Source: Lysinimonas soli
GTDB lineage: Bacteria > Actinomycetota > Actinomycetes > Actinomycetales > Microbacteriaceae
Assembly (NCBI RefSeq): GCF_042655435.1
Contig: NZ_JBHSMG010000001.1
Location: forward strand, 186,001-250,000
Length of the DNA: 64,000 bases
Direction of reading: 5' to 3'
Shown here: piece by piece, positions 42,375 through 52,992 of the stretch
Layout: each line of letters begins with the position of its first letter
Position numbering within the stretch: position 1 is the stretch's first letter
Notes under the pieces: model-generated
Told to the model about the DNA's origin: nothing
Databases searched by the model: none
Seen by the model: only the letters and a program-made list of their open reading frames with translations
Position numbers and translations under genes: made by a program

Positions 42375-43985
42375 ATGGCTTCCGGTGACTCGTTCTATGT
42401 CACGACGCCCATCTTCTACGTCAACGATGTGCCGCACATCGGCCACGCGTACACGGAGGTGGCCGCCGACGTTCTCGCCCGCTGGCACCGGCAGGCCGGT
42501 GACGACACCTGGCTGCTGACGGGCACCGACGAGCACGGCCAGAAGATCCTGCGCACCGCGACCGCCAACGGCGTGAGCCCGAAGGAGTGGGCGGACCGGC
42601 TGGTCGAGTCGGCCTGGAAGCCGCTGCTCGAGACCGTCGACATCGCCAACGACGACTTCATCCGCACCACCGAGCCGCGGCACGAAAAGGGTGTGGCGGC
42701 CTTCATCCAGCAGCTGCGCGATGACGGGCACATCTACGAGGGCGTCTACGAGGGCTACTACTGCGTCGGCTGCGAGGAGTACAAGTCGCGAGACGAGCTG
42801 ATCGAGACCGAGACCGGGGATTACGCGGGCGAGCTGGTCTGCGCCATCCACTCCCGGCCGGTCGAGGTGCTCAAGGAGAAGAACTACTTCTTCCGGATGA
42901 GCGACTTCCAGCAGCAGCTGCTCGATCTCTACGAGTCGCAGCCCGACTTCGTGCAGCCCGAGAGCGTGCGCAACGAGATCATCCAGTTCGTCAAGCAGGG
43001 CCTCGAAGACCTGTCGATCTCGCGCTCGACCTTCGACTGGGGCATCCGGGTGCCGTGGGATGACACCCACGTCGTCTACGTCTGGTTCGACGCGCTGCTC
43101 AACTACATCACCGCGGCCGGCTACGGCGACCCGGAGCGACGCGACGAGTTCCGCCGCCGCTGGCCGGCTACGCACATCGTCGGCAAGGACATCGCCCGCT
43201 TCCACGCCGTGATCTGGCCGGCCATGCTCATGGCGGCCGGACTTCCGGTGCCGACCCGCGTGTTCGGGCACGGCTGGCTGCTCGTGGGCGGCGAGAAGAT
43301 GTCGAAGTCGAAGCTGACCGGCATCGCGCCGCAGCAGATCACCGAGGTGTTCGGCTCCGACGCGTTCCGCTACTACTTCCTGCGGGCGATCTCGTTCGGC
43401 CAGGACGGCTCGTTCAGCTGGGAGGACCTCTCGGCCCGCTACCAGGCCGAACTCGCCAACGGCTTCGGCAACCTCGCCTCGCGCGTGGTCGCGATGGTCA
43501 CGCGGTACTTCGACGGTGTCGTGCCGGCGCCGGGGGAGTACACGGATGCCGAACTCGCCATCCAGCGCACGGTCGCGGCCGCCGCATCCACTGCCGACGC
43601 CGCGATCGACCGACTCGCGATCCACGAGGCGATCCACTCGGTGTGGACGATCGTCGACGAGCTGAACGGCTACATCACCGAGCAGGAGCCGTGGGTGCTG
43701 GCCAAGGACCCGGCGACGGCGGAGCGACTCGGCACGGTGCTGTACACCGCGGCCGAGGGCCTGCGCGCGCTCGCCGTGCTGCTGAGCCCGGTGATCCCGA
43801 AGGCGACCGCGAAGCTGTGGGATGCCCTGGGGGCCGAAGAGGGTCTCGGCGCACTCACCGCGCAGCCGATCCGCGCGGTGGGCGAGTGGGGCCGGCTGCC
43901 GGCTGGCAGCGCCGTGTCGGCGCTCGAGCCGCTCTTCCCGCGCATCGAGGAGGCCCCGACCGCGGCGATCTCCGGAGCCGCGTGA
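42375..43985 (+). CDS. metG: Methionyl-tRNA synthetase
   Basis: 536 residues, class I synthetase. FYVTTPIFYVNDVPHIGHAY contains the HIGH motif, LLTGTDEHGQKI is the methionine-site block, YYCVGCEEYKSRDEL is the metal-knuckle region, and KMSKS is in GGEKMSKSKLTG. The C-terminal domain is helical and lacks the extra tRNA-binding EMAP-like domain. It charges initiator and elongator tRNA-Met. It is followed by tatD with a GTGA overlap, a standard arrangement. Confidence 0.95.
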   Translation: MASGDSFYVTTPIFYVNDVPHIGHAYTEVAADVLARWHRQAGDDTWLLTGTDEHGQKILRTATANGVSPKEWADRLVESAWKPLLETVDIANDDFIRTTEPRHEKGVAAFIQQLRDDGHIYEGVYEGYYCVGCEEYKSRDELIETETGDYAGELVCAIHSRPVEVLKEKNYFFRMSDFQQQLLDLYESQPDFVQPESVRNEIIQFVKQGLEDLSISRSTFDWGIRVPWDDTHVVYVWFDALLNYITAAGYGDPERRDEFRRRWPATHIVGKDIARFHAVIWPAMLMAAGLPVPTRVFGHGWLLVGGEKMSKSKLTGIAPQQITEVFGSDAFRYYFLRAISFGQDGSFSWEDLSARYQAELANGFGNLASRVVAMVTRYFDGVVPAPGEYTDAELAIQRTVAAAASTADAAIDRLAIHEAIHSVWTIVDELNGYITEQEPWVLAKDPATAERLGTVLYTAAEGLRALAVLLSPVIPKATAKLWDALGAEEGLGALTAQPIRAVGEWGRLPAGSAVSALEPLFPRIEEAPTAAISGAA

Positions 43986-44932
43986 GCGAAGCGTTCCTGC
44001 GGGCTCGCGAGGTCGGATCCGAGGATCCGTCCCGGGGCGGCGGCGAGCAGACCGGTCGCGACTGGCCTCCGCTGCCCGAGGCGCTCGTCGTGCCGGTGTA
44101 CGACAACCACACCCATCTCGAGATCGCCGACGGGGCGACTCCGCTCGATTACCGAGAACAGCTCGACCGCGCGTCGAGCGTCGGGGTCCGCGGGGTCGTA
44201 CAGGTCGGCACCGACCTCGAGACCTCGCGCTGGAGCGCCGAGATCGCATCGCACGAGCCGCGCGTGCTCGCTGCGGTGGCGCTGCATCCGAACGAGGCCC
44301 CGCAACTGCTGGCGAACGGAACCCTCGGCGAGCATCTCGCGGGGATCGCCGAACTCGCCGGGCGGCCCCGGGTGCGCGCGATCGGCGAGACCGGCCTCGA
44401 CTTCTTCCGGACGACGGATGACGCGGGTCGCGACGCCCAGTACCGCTCGTTCGAGGCGCACATCGAGCTGGCGAAGCAGCACGATCTCGCGTTGCAGATC
44501 CACGACCGCGACGCGCACCAGGAGGTCGTCGAGACCCTGCGCCGGGTCGGGGCCCCCGAGCGCACGGTCTTCCACTGTTTCAGCGGCGATCGCGACTTCG
44601 CCAAGTACGTCGCCGACCAGGGCTGGTACCTCTCCTTCGCGGGCACCGTCACGTTCAAGAACGCCGAGCCGCTGCGCGAGGCACTCGAGGTCATCCCGCG
44701 CTCGCGCATCCTGATCGAGACGGATGCCCCGTACCTGACTCCGACGCCGTTCCGCGGGCGCCCGAACTCCGCATACCTGATCCCGCACACCCTGCGGGCG
44801 ATGGCGGCGCGGCTCGGAACCGACGCGTCGATGCTCGCCGCGCAGATCTCGTCGAACACCGAACTGGTCTACGGGCACTGGGACGACGAGCCGGTCGCGC
44901 CGCCGCCGGGGCCGTTCGAGGCGCATCCGTGA
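43982..44932 (+). CDS. TatD family metal-dependent hydrolase
   Basis: 316 residues. VYDNHTHLEIADG supplies the first metal histidines; then GVVQVGTDLETSRW, AIGETGLDFFRT, FEAHIELAKQHDLALQIHDR, VFHCFSGD and LIETDAPYLTP are all TatD motifs. These enzymes are DNase/metal-dependent hydrolases. The N-terminus is about 35 residues longer than in typical members. The GTG at 43982 overlaps the metG stop as GTGA. It belongs to the metG-tatD-rsmA-ispE operon. Confidence 0.9.
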   Translation: MSEAFLRAREVGSEDPSRGGGEQTGRDWPPLPEALVVPVYDNHTHLEIADGATPLDYREQLDRASSVGVRGVVQVGTDLETSRWSAEIASHEPRVLAAVALHPNEAPQLLANGTLGEHLAGIAELAGRPRVRAIGETGLDFFRTTDDAGRDAQYRSFEAHIELAKQHDLALQIHDRDAHQEVVETLRRVGAPERTVFHCFSGDRDFAKYVADQGWYLSFAGTVTFKNAEPLREALEVIPRSRILIETDAPYLTPTPFRGRPNSAYLIPHTLRAMAARLGTDASMLAAQISSNTELVYGHWDDEPVAPPPGPFEAHP

Positions 44933-44942
44933 GCGGCGCCCC

Positions 44943-45776
44943 ATGACCCTGCTCGGTCCGGCCGAGATCCGCGACCTCGCCGAGCAGCTCGAGCTGCAGC
45001 CCACCAAGAGGCTCGGTCAGAACTTCGTCGTCGACGGCAACACCGTGCGCCGCATCGTGCGCACGGCGAAGGTCGAGGCCGGCGACGAGGTGCTCGAGGT
45101 GGGTCCGGGCCTGGGCTCGCTCACGCTCGGGCTGCTCGAGGCGGGCGCGCGCGTCACCGCGGTCGAGATCGATTCTCGGCTGGCGACGCAGCTGCCGCTC
45201 ACGGTCGCCGCGCTCGCGCCGGAATCCTCCGAGCGGCTGACCGTCATCACCGACGATGCGATGAAGGTCGCGAACCTCCCCGGCGCTCCACGCCGGCTCG
45301 TCGCCAATCTGCCGTACAACGTGTCGGTGCCCGTGCTGCTGCACCTGCTGCAGAGCGTCGACTCCCTCGAGACCGCCCTCGTCATGGTGCAGGCGGAGGT
45401 CGGCCAGCGGATCGCAGCAGCCCCGGGATCGAAGGTCTACGGATCGCCGAGCGTCAAGGCGGCCTGGTACGGCCGCTGGGCGACGGCGGGCCAGGTGAGC
45501 CGGCAGGTCTTCTGGCCGGTGCCCAACGTGGACTCGATCCTCGTGTCCTTCGAGCGCGGCGAACGGCCGGGCTCGGAGCAGGAGCGTCGCGCGACCTTCA
45601 CGCTCGTGGACGCCGCCTTCGCCCAGCGCCGCAAGATGCTGCGGCAGGCGCTCGCCGAGCTGCTCGGGGGGTCGGCCGCGGCATCCGCTCGTCTGGAGGC
45701 GGCGGGCGTCGACCCCACCCTGCGGGGCGAGCAGCTGAGCGTTGGGGACTTCCTGGCGATCGCCCGCGCCGCCTGA
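44943..45776 (+). CDS. rsmA: 16S rRNA (adenine1518/1519-N6)-dimethyltransferase RsmA (KsgA)
   Basis: 277 residues. KRLGQNFVVDGNTVRRIV, VLEVGPGLGSLTLGLLEAG (S-adenosylmethionine motif I), AVEIDSRLA and the catalytic NLPYNVSVPVLLHLL identify KsgA. It dimethylates two adjacent adenines near the 3' end of 16S rRNA. It lies ten bases after tatD in the same operon. Confidence 0.95.
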   Translation: MTLLGPAEIRDLAEQLELQPTKRLGQNFVVDGNTVRRIVRTAKVEAGDEVLEVGPGLGSLTLGLLEAGARVTAVEIDSRLATQLPLTVAALAPESSERLTVITDDAMKVANLPGAPRRLVANLPYNVSVPVLLHLLQSVDSLETALVMVQAEVGQRIAAAPGSKVYGSPSVKAAWYGRWATAGQVSRQVFWPVPNVDSILVSFERGERPGSEQERRATFTLVDAAFAQRRKMLRQALAELLGGSAAASARLEAAGVDPTLRGEQLSVGDFLAIARAA

Positions 45777-45822
45777 GCCCGACTCGGATCGGCGCCTCTT
45801 CGAGGTTGGTTAGGGTGGTGGG

Positions 45823-46758
45823 ATGATCTCCCGGGGGACCTCCCGCACGGTGCACGCGAAGGCGCCGGCCAAGATCAACGTGTTCCTCAAGGTCGGCGCG
45901 CGGCTCGACGACGGCTACCACGATGTGGCGATCGCCTACCAGGCCGTCTCGTTGTACGAGGAGGTGCGGGTCGTCGAGGCGGACGACTTCTCGGTCACGG
46001 TGTCGGGAAGCGTCGAGCTGAGCCGGGTGCCCACCGACGGAGCGAACATCGCGATCAAGGCGGCCCGCCTGCTCGCGGCGAAGACCGGATACCGCGGTGG
46101 CGCCGCGATCGAGATCTCGAAGCATGTTCCCGTCACCGGCGGCATGGGAGGCGGGTCGGCGGATGCCGCGGCCACCCTTCTGGCCTGCGATGCCCTCTGG
46201 GGAACCGAGCTGCCCCGCGAGGACATGCTCGATCTCGCCCGCAAGCTCGGAGCCGATGTGCCGTTCGCCTTCACCGGCGGCACCGCGATCGGCACGGGGC
46301 GTGGCGACGACCTCTCGCCCGCGCTGGCCCAGGGCACGTTCCAGTGGGTGCTCGCCCTGGCCGACTTCGGACTGTCGACGCCCGAGGTCTACCGCGAGCT
46401 CGACCTGCACCGCGAACGGCACGCCCAGGACATCTATCCGGTCGACCCGCGCCCCTCGGTCGACACCGACGTGCTCCAGGCGCTGCGGGCCGGCGACCCC
46501 GTGATGCTCGCGGCCGCCATGCACAACGATCTGCAGGCTCCCGCCCTGCACCTGCAGCCGTCGCTGACCGAGGTGATCGAACTCGGCGAGCAGAACGGGG
46601 CGCTCGCGGGCATCGTCTCGGGGTCCGGTCCGACCGTCGCCTTCCTGGCGGCGGACCTCGACGCCGCCCTCGAACTGCAGGTCGCCCTCTCGGCGGCCCG
46701 CCTCAACGTCGTGCGCGCCACCGGCCCGGTGCACGGCGCCCGCATCGTCAGCGACTGA
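45823..46758 (+). CDS. ispE: 4-diphosphocytidyl-2-C-methyl-D-erythritol kinase IspE
   Basis: 311 residues, GHMP kinase. AKINVFLKVGARLDDGYHDV is the N-terminal substrate motif, the ATP glycine loop is PVTGGMGGGSADAAATLL, and the late GIVSGSGPTVAFL is the third motif. It catalyses the ATP-dependent step of the MEP isoprenoid pathway. It follows rsmA by 46 bases, the usual actinobacterial order. Confidence 0.94.
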   Translation: MISRGTSRTVHAKAPAKINVFLKVGARLDDGYHDVAIAYQAVSLYEEVRVVEADDFSVTVSGSVELSRVPTDGANIAIKAARLLAAKTGYRGGAAIEISKHVPVTGGMGGGSADAAATLLACDALWGTELPREDMLDLARKLGADVPFAFTGGTAIGTGRGDDLSPALAQGTFQWVLALADFGLSTPEVYRELDLHRERHAQDIYPVDPRPSVDTDVLQALRAGDPVMLAAAMHNDLQAPALHLQPSLTEVIELGEQNGALAGIVSGSGPTVAFLAADLDAALELQVALSAARLNVVRATGPVHGARIVSD

Positions 46759-46846
46759 GCCGCGCCCGCCACTGCGTGAGCCGCCTCCGCGCCCGCCGCG
46801 GCCCGGCATCCGGGTGCGCCGCCTGCGCCGCCCCGCCATGCCACCG

Positions 46847-46930
46847 TGCCAAACGAAGGAGATCCGCCCCGTAGTCGCCCGTATTCTCGCCATCCACGCG
46901 CCCGAGGTCGTGGATCTCCTTCATTCGGCA
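46847..46930. repeat. Dispersed hairpin element, copy 2
   Basis: The left arm TGCCAAACGAAGGAGATCC (46847-46865) pairs with the right arm GGATCTCCTTCATTCGGCA (46912-46930) with two mismatches across a 46-base loop. The arms match those of the element at 41232-41317. It lies in the convergent gap after ispE; the rest of that 248-base gap shows no gene. Confidence 0.65.
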
Positions 46931-47006
46931 TGCAGTCGGCAGCCGGGGAGGTGCATGCGCGGTGCGGGATGTCGCGGCGCGGAACGCGGCGCGCGGTGCG
47001 TCCGCG

Positions 47007-47741
47007 TCAGGCGCGCAGGCCCGCCTTGCGGAACGCCGTCTGCACCGCGGCGTAGATCGCGAGCTGGCCCGCTGCGGTCGGGTGCACGTCATCCGACTGC
47101 ATCCACTCGGTGTGACCGCTCAGCGGCTGCCCGATCTCGAGAAAGCGGCCGCCCACCTTCTCGACCGCCGTGCGCACCTGCTGGTCGATGTCGGCGAGCT
47201 GCGCCGGCACGGCGGTGTCGTTCCAGACGGTGCTGAGTCCGATGATCTGCACGTCGGGCAAAGCGGCGCGCAGCTGGGCGAGCTGCTTGATCGTCTCGGA
47301 CTTCAGATCCCGGTCGCTCTTGCCGACGTCGTTGCTGCTGCCCTCGATGACGATCGTGCGCGGATGCAGGGCGACGGCCCGGGCGACGAGGCCCGCGAAG
47401 GTCTCGCCGCAGTCCGCATCGTCGCCGATCGCCAGGAATCCGGCTCCGTCGCAGGCGAGGTTGTCGAGACGCCAGCCGTTCTGCTGCGCCATGAGGGCGG
47501 GCCACGCCTCGTCGGCGTTCAGCCCGTGGCCTTTCATGATCGAGTCGCCGATCGCGACGACGGAGGGGTAGGCGTGAATGGCGGCGGTCGCATTCTTCGA
47601 GTCGGAGGTGCATCCGCTCAGCGCCATCCCGAGGGTCGCCAGGACGGCGACAGCCGCACCGGCAGCGAGCCGCCGGCGAGAGCGCTCGCGAGCGCGCTCG
47701 CCGCCCCGCCCTCGCCCTCGCATCGCGCGCTTCGGTCCCAT
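47007..47741 (-). CDS. Lipoprotein SGNH/GDSL hydrolase
   Basis: 244 residues. A basic start, a hydrophobic segment and the lipobox LSGC (about residues 40-43) mark an exported lipoprotein. The mature part has SGNH blocks: VVAIGDSIMKGHGL with the nucleophile Ser, IEGSSNDVGKSD with the oxyanion Asn, and SDDVHPTAAGQ with the catalytic Asp and His. It probably removes acyl groups from a surface glycan or lipid. The ATG at 47741 gives a standard signal peptide; longer frames upstream add no signal. Confidence 0.83.
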   Translation of the reverse strand: MGPKRAMRGRGRGGERARERSRRRLAAGAAVAVLATLGMALSGCTSDSKNATAAIHAYPSVVAIGDSIMKGHGLNADEAWPALMAQQNGWRLDNLACDGAGFLAIGDDADCGETFAGLVARAVALHPRTIVIEGSSNDVGKSDRDLKSETIKQLAQLRAALPDVQIIGLSTVWNDTAVPAQLADIDQQVRTAVEKVGGRFLEIGQPLSGHTEWMQSDDVHPTAAGQLAIYAAVQTAFRKAGLRA

Positions 47742-47803
47742 GCCTACAAGGGTAGGCGCGTCATCCGTCGAAGCGCCTGGGTGTTCGACCGTAGGCTCGG
47801 ACC

Positions 47804-49627
<1,824 letters not shown>

Positions 49628-49638
49628 CTATTTCAGTA

Positions 49639-49668
49639 TTGCGTTATATAACGTGAGACTGATATTCT
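49639..49668 (+). promoter_or_regulatory. arsR promoter with palindromic operator in the spacer
   Basis: A -35-like TTGCGT (49639-49644) is followed, with an 18-base spacer, by a -10-like TATTCT (49663-49668). The spacer carries the perfect 12-base palindrome CGTTATATAACG (49642-49653), where ArsR repressors often bind. The ATG at 49676 is only eight bases after the -10 box and has no Shine-Dalgarno, so the transcript is probably leaderless. Confidence 0.6.
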
Positions 49669-49675
49669 CGCCGGC

Positions 49676-50056
49676 ATGGACACCCTGGAGGCCCTCGCCG
49701 ACCCGGTCCGGCGTCGCATGGTGCAGCTGCTCTCGCACGGGGCGAGTACCGCGGGCGAGCTGGCGCGCGCGGTCGGCGACGAGTTCGCCATCAGCCAGCC
49801 GGCGGCATCCCGGCATCTGAGGGTGCTGCGCGAGGCCGAACTGGTGACGAGCCAGGTCGACGGAACACGGCGCATCTACCGCCTGCAGCGGGCCCCGTTC
49901 GACGAGCTGGACGGCTGGTTGCGCGAGGTACGGGCGTTCTGGGACCAGCGGCTCGACGCCCTCGAGACCGAGGTCGCTCGCGGCGTCCGGTCGAAACGGC
50001 GGACGGATGCCACCCCATCGAGCCAGCCACTGACAGATCACGAAGGAGACCGCTGA
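49676..50056 (+). CDS. ArsR family transcriptional regulator
   Basis: 126 residues with a winged helix: LEALADPVRRRMVQLLSHG, AGELARAVGD, ISQPAASRHLRVLREAELV as recognition helix and wing, then GTRRIYRLQ. No metal-binding cysteine cluster is present. It resembles the ArsR regulators paired with SRPBCC/AHSA1 proteins, whose gene overlaps it here by one base (TGATG). It probably represses its own promoter through the palindrome at 49642-49653. Confidence 0.88.
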   Translation: MDTLEALADPVRRRMVQLLSHGASTAGELARAVGDEFAISQPAASRHLRVLREAELVTSQVDGTRRIYRLQRAPFDELDGWLREVRAFWDQRLDALETEVARGVRSKRRTDATPSSQPLTDHEGDR

Positions 50057-51057
50057 TGGAACGCTGGGCCACGATCGAAACCGACGGAGCACGCCGATTG
50101 ATCACACTGGAACGGGAGTTCCGCACCGACCCCGCCGATCTCTGGGACGCGATCACCGATCCGGAGCGGGCGGGGCGCTGGCTGGGCTCGCTGACCCTCG
50201 AGGAAGACAGCGTGACACTCGGCTTCGCGGGCGGATCGACCCGCTCGGGTCGCGTGCTCGAGTGCGAGGCGCCGCGCCGGCTGCGGGTCGTGCTCGATCC
50301 CGACACGGCGGAGGAGTCGTTCCTGCTCGCGACGCTCGCGCCCACCAACGCGGGTACGAAACTCGTCATGCAGCAGGACGGCCTCCCGCCCCTGCGCGCC
50401 GCCCTGTTCACGGCGGGCTGGCAGCACCAAGCCGAGAAGCTGGATGCCGTGACCGGCGGGAGCGCGCCGGCCAGCCCGATGCCCGAGCTGCTGGCCGCCT
50501 ACCGCGAGTCGGAGGCCCGTGCCGTCGCCGGCTGGATCACCGTCGTCGACGAGGGCTCGATCGTCGAGCTCGAGCGGGTGATCGGCGCGACGCGCGACGA
50601 GGTCTGGGACGCCGTGACGAGTCCGGATCGCATCGCCGCGTGGTGGTGGCCGGTGCGCGAGTGGCCCGACGATCCGGCACGCCGACGCGCATTGCAGGCG
50701 GGGGATCGCTTCGCCCTCGGCGACGAGAACGCGACGGAGCCGCAGCGCTTCGAGGTGGTCGACCTCCAGCCCGGAGTCGAGCTCACCCTGCGCTGGCTCG
50801 GGCCGGCCGCCGACGACGCCGTCGTCGACCTCACGATCGCGCTCAGCGATCATCGCGCGGGCACGCGCCTGCGCCTGCGCCAGTCGGCCACGCCCGATCG
50901 ACCGGCCGCGGGACGGCTGCGCTCCGGCGCCGACTACGCGGCCGGATGGCACGCGATCGTCGACGGTCTCGTCGCGTACCTCGCGGGCATCCCGCTGCCC
51001 GAGGGGGACGCCCTGTGGCAGGCGGCGTACGCGGTCTATCGCCGGCCGCGCGCCTAG
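50056..51057 (+). CDS. Tandem SRPBCC (AHSA1-like) domain protein
   Basis: 333 residues with two SRPBCC domains in tandem. The first (about 8-145) has REFRTDPADLWDAITDPERA and GRWLGSLTL; the second (about 170-310) has ERVIGATRDEVWDAVTSPDR and WWWPVREW. These folds bind hydrophobic ligands and often accompany an ArsR regulator; the ligand is unknown. The start overlaps the arsR stop, so the two are co-translated. It converges on the marR gene with a four-base overlap. Confidence 0.85.
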   Translation: MERWATIETDGARRLITLEREFRTDPADLWDAITDPERAGRWLGSLTLEEDSVTLGFAGGSTRSGRVLECEAPRRLRVVLDPDTAEESFLLATLAPTNAGTKLVMQQDGLPPLRAALFTAGWQHQAEKLDAVTGGSAPASPMPELLAAYRESEARAVAGWITVVDEGSIVELERVIGATRDEVWDAVTSPDRIAAWWWPVREWPDDPARRRALQAGDRFALGDENATEPQRFEVVDLQPGVELTLRWLGPAADDAVVDLTIALSDHRAGTRLRLRQSATPDRPAAGRLRSGADYAAGWHAIVDGLVAYLAGIPLPEGDALWQAAYAVYRRPRA

Positions 51058-51545
51058 TCGTAGTCGAGGCTGAGTTTGCGCAGCAGGGCGCTCAGGCGCT
51101 CCTGGTCGGCGTGCGACAGGGTCTGCAGCAGGCGCGCCTCGTCGGTGAGCAGCTCGCTGATGGCGTCGTCGACCGCGCGGCGTCCGCGTGGTGTCATCAC
51201 GACGAGCACCCCGCGGCCGTCGTGCGGGTCGGTGTGCCGTTCGACCAGCCGCCGCTCCACCAACCGGTCGATCCGATTCGTCATCGTGCCGCTCGAGACC
51301 AGCGTCTGCTGCAGCAGCGCCTTGGGGCTGAGCTGATACGGAGCACCCGCGCGCCGCAGGGCGGCGAGCACGTCGAACTCCCACGGCTCCAGGTCTGAGG
51401 CCTCGAACGCGGTGCGTCGCGCGCGATCCAGGTGCTTCGCCAGCCGGGCGACTCGCGACAGCACCTGCATCGGCGAGAAGTCCACATCCGGCCGCTCGCG
51501 CGACCAGTCGTCGACGATGCGGTCGACTTCGTCGGAGGCGGGCAT
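51054..51545 (-). CDS. MarR family transcriptional regulator
   Basis: 163 residues with the MarR winged helix: LEPWEFDVLAALRRAG, LSPKALLQQTLVSSGTMTNR as recognition helix, RLVERRLVERHTDPHDGRG as wing, and LTPRGRRAVDD-type helix five. The ATG at 51545 gives a normal length; the open frame upstream runs over the tRNA gene on the other strand. The target is unknown, and no operator could be assigned. Confidence 0.87.
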   Translation of the reverse strand: MPASDEVDRIVDDWSRERPDVDFSPMQVLSRVARLAKHLDRARRTAFEASDLEPWEFDVLAALRRAGAPYQLSPKALLQQTLVSSGTMTNRIDRLVERRLVERHTDPHDGRGVLVVMTPRGRRAVDDAISELLTDEARLLQTLSHADQERLSALLRKLSLDYD

Positions 51546-51613
51546 CCGTCCATTATCGCCGAGTCGGCTTCTGGCAGACTTGGGGGGCGAGGGATGCCGC
51601 GGCACCCGAGCGA

Positions 51614-51685
51614 TCCGCTGTGGTGTAACGGCAGCACTTCGGCCTTTGGTGCCGTAAGGTCCGGGTTCGAATCCTGGCGGCGGAG
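51614..51685 (+). tRNA. tRNA-Gln, anticodon TTG
   Basis: A 72-base cloverleaf. Acceptor arms TCCGCTG (51614-51620) and CGGCGGA (51678-51684) pair with one G-U, and the discriminator is G. The D arm is GTGT...GCAC, the anticodon loop CTTTGGT gives TTG, and the T arm CCGGG-TTCGAAT-CCTGG is standard. The first anticodon-stem pair is a T-T mismatch. CCA is not encoded. Confidence 0.9.
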
Positions 51686-51801
51686 CTTGCTCGGAGGAAC
51701 CGATCGCGACTCCAGCGGCTGCGTAGAGGCACTCACGGTCACTCGACGGGGCGCCGTTCTCCATCGCGTATGCGAGCGTCCGCGAGACGACCAGCGGGCC
51801 G

Positions 51802-52791
51802 CTAGGTGGATTCGCGCACGACGAGACGTGGCGAGAAGGGCTGCACCGTCGCGACCGGATAGTTCGGGGAGAGAGCGAGTTCCGCGGCCTGGTGGCCCAG
51901 GTCGTATCGCGGTTGGTGGACGGTGGTCAGCGGAATCGGGGCGATCGCGGCGCCCTCGATGTCGTCGTAGCCCACGATCGCGAGGTCGGCAGGGATCCTG
52001 AGGCCCGCACGGATTGCCTCCGCCTCGAGGGCGAGGGCGATCACGTCGTTCGCGCAGACGATGGCGGTCGGGCGGGGGTCGAGCGCCAAGATCGCGCGCG
52101 AGGCCGCGGAACGCGCGGTGGGGGAGTTGAGGTCGGCGTCGACCCTGAGCAACTGGGAGGCGTCGAGGCCGGCATCGGTATAGGCCGCGACACACCCCGC
52201 ATACCGTGCGCGGATCTGCGACTCGGCCTCCGGTGCGCCCAGGAACGCGACCCGGCGGTGCCCGCGCTCGAGGAGATGCCCCATGGCGATGAATCCGCCG
52301 CGCAGGTCGTCGACATCGACGGCGGGATAGGGGCTGCCCGGCAGCTGGCGTCCGAGGGTCACGACTCGCACGCCGGATTGCTGCAGCGTGCTCAGCAGAT
52401 GCTCGTTCGTCGCCGAGGCGACGGCGATGACGGCCTCGACACGCATCTCGGAGAGGGCCTTGGCGTAGTGCTTCTCGCGTTCCAGCTCGCCCTCGGTGTT
52501 GCACGACACCACGACTCGGCCGTTCTCGATCGCGAAATCCTCGATACCGCGTGCGACTTCCAGGAAGAACGGGTTGCCACCATCAGGCACGATGAACGCG
52601 ATGACGTGGCTCCGGCCGCCCTGCATGACCCGCACGGCCGCATTGCGCACGAACTGCAACTCGTCGATCGCCGCATCGATGCGCTGACGGGTCGCATCCG
52701 AGATCCGCTTGTTGCCGTTCAGGTAGTTGGACACGGTGCCCAGCGACACGTTGGCGACGCGGGCCACGTCGCGAATCGTGCTCTGAGCCAT
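51802..52791 (-). CDS. LacI family transcriptional regulator
   Basis: 329 residues. The N-terminal helix-turn-helix and hinge read TIRDVARVANVSLGTVSNYL and KRISDATRQRIDAAIDEL, followed by a periplasmic-binding-protein-like ligand domain (FIVPDGGNPFFLEVARGIE, VGYDDIEGAAIAPIPLTT). GGAG lies just before the ATG at 52791. It is divergent from the sugar ABC operon and almost certainly controls it. Inverted repeats of the form (A/T/G)GTGAA-N4-TTCA(C/A)(T/C) occur upstream of itself, of the operon, and of the beta-helix gene. The effector is probably a sugar released from the imported glycan. Confidence 0.9.
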   Translation of the reverse strand: MAQSTIRDVARVANVSLGTVSNYLNGNKRISDATRQRIDAAIDELQFVRNAAVRVMQGGRSHVIAFIVPDGGNPFFLEVARGIEDFAIENGRVVVSCNTEGELEREKHYAKALSEMRVEAVIAVASATNEHLLSTLQQSGVRVVTLGRQLPGSPYPAVDVDDLRGGFIAMGHLLERGHRRVAFLGAPEAESQIRARYAGCVAAYTDAGLDASQLLRVDADLNSPTARSAASRAILALDPRPTAIVCANDVIALALEAEAIRAGLRIPADLAIVGYDDIEGAAIAPIPLTTVHQPRYDLGHQAAELALSPNYPVATVQPFSPRLVVREST

Positions 52792-52809
52792 GCGATCTCC
52801 TGCATTCTG

Positions 52810-52825
52810 TGTGAAGCAGTTCAAT
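52810..52825. promoter_or_regulatory. Predicted LacI-family operator A (upstream of lacI)
   Basis: TGTGAA-GCAG-TTCAAT is an imperfect inverted repeat 19 bases before the lacI start. It matches operators B and C in its core (GTGAA-N4-TTCA), which suggests autoregulation. Confidence 0.55.
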
Positions 52826-52912
52826 CTACTCCGAGCGCGGCGCATGGGCTCACATCGGCGCGAAATACGCCGGTCGGACAGGTGATCTGGAAAGGAATGG
52901 CTGTGGAGCAGC

Positions 52913-52941
52913 TTGACAGAGTTCTGCCCGTCGTCTAGCTT
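52913..52941 (+). promoter_or_regulatory. Promoter of the sugar ABC operon
   Basis: TTGACA (52913-52918), a 17-base spacer and TAGCTT (52936-52941) make a near-consensus housekeeping promoter. Transcription should start near 52948, placing operator B just downstream where a repressor would block elongation or initiation. Confidence 0.65.
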
Positions 52942-52954
52942 TCAGCAGAGATGA

Positions 52955-52970
52955 AGTGAACTGTTTCACT
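52955..52970. promoter_or_regulatory. Predicted LacI-family operator B (sugar ABC operon)
   Basis: AGTGAA-CTGT-TTCACT is a perfect 6+4+6 inverted repeat between the promoter and the ribosome binding site (AAAGGAG) of the binding-protein gene. Its position is ideal for repression. Confidence 0.7.
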
Positions 52971-52992
52971 TTCACAGCAAAGGAGCCTGACA

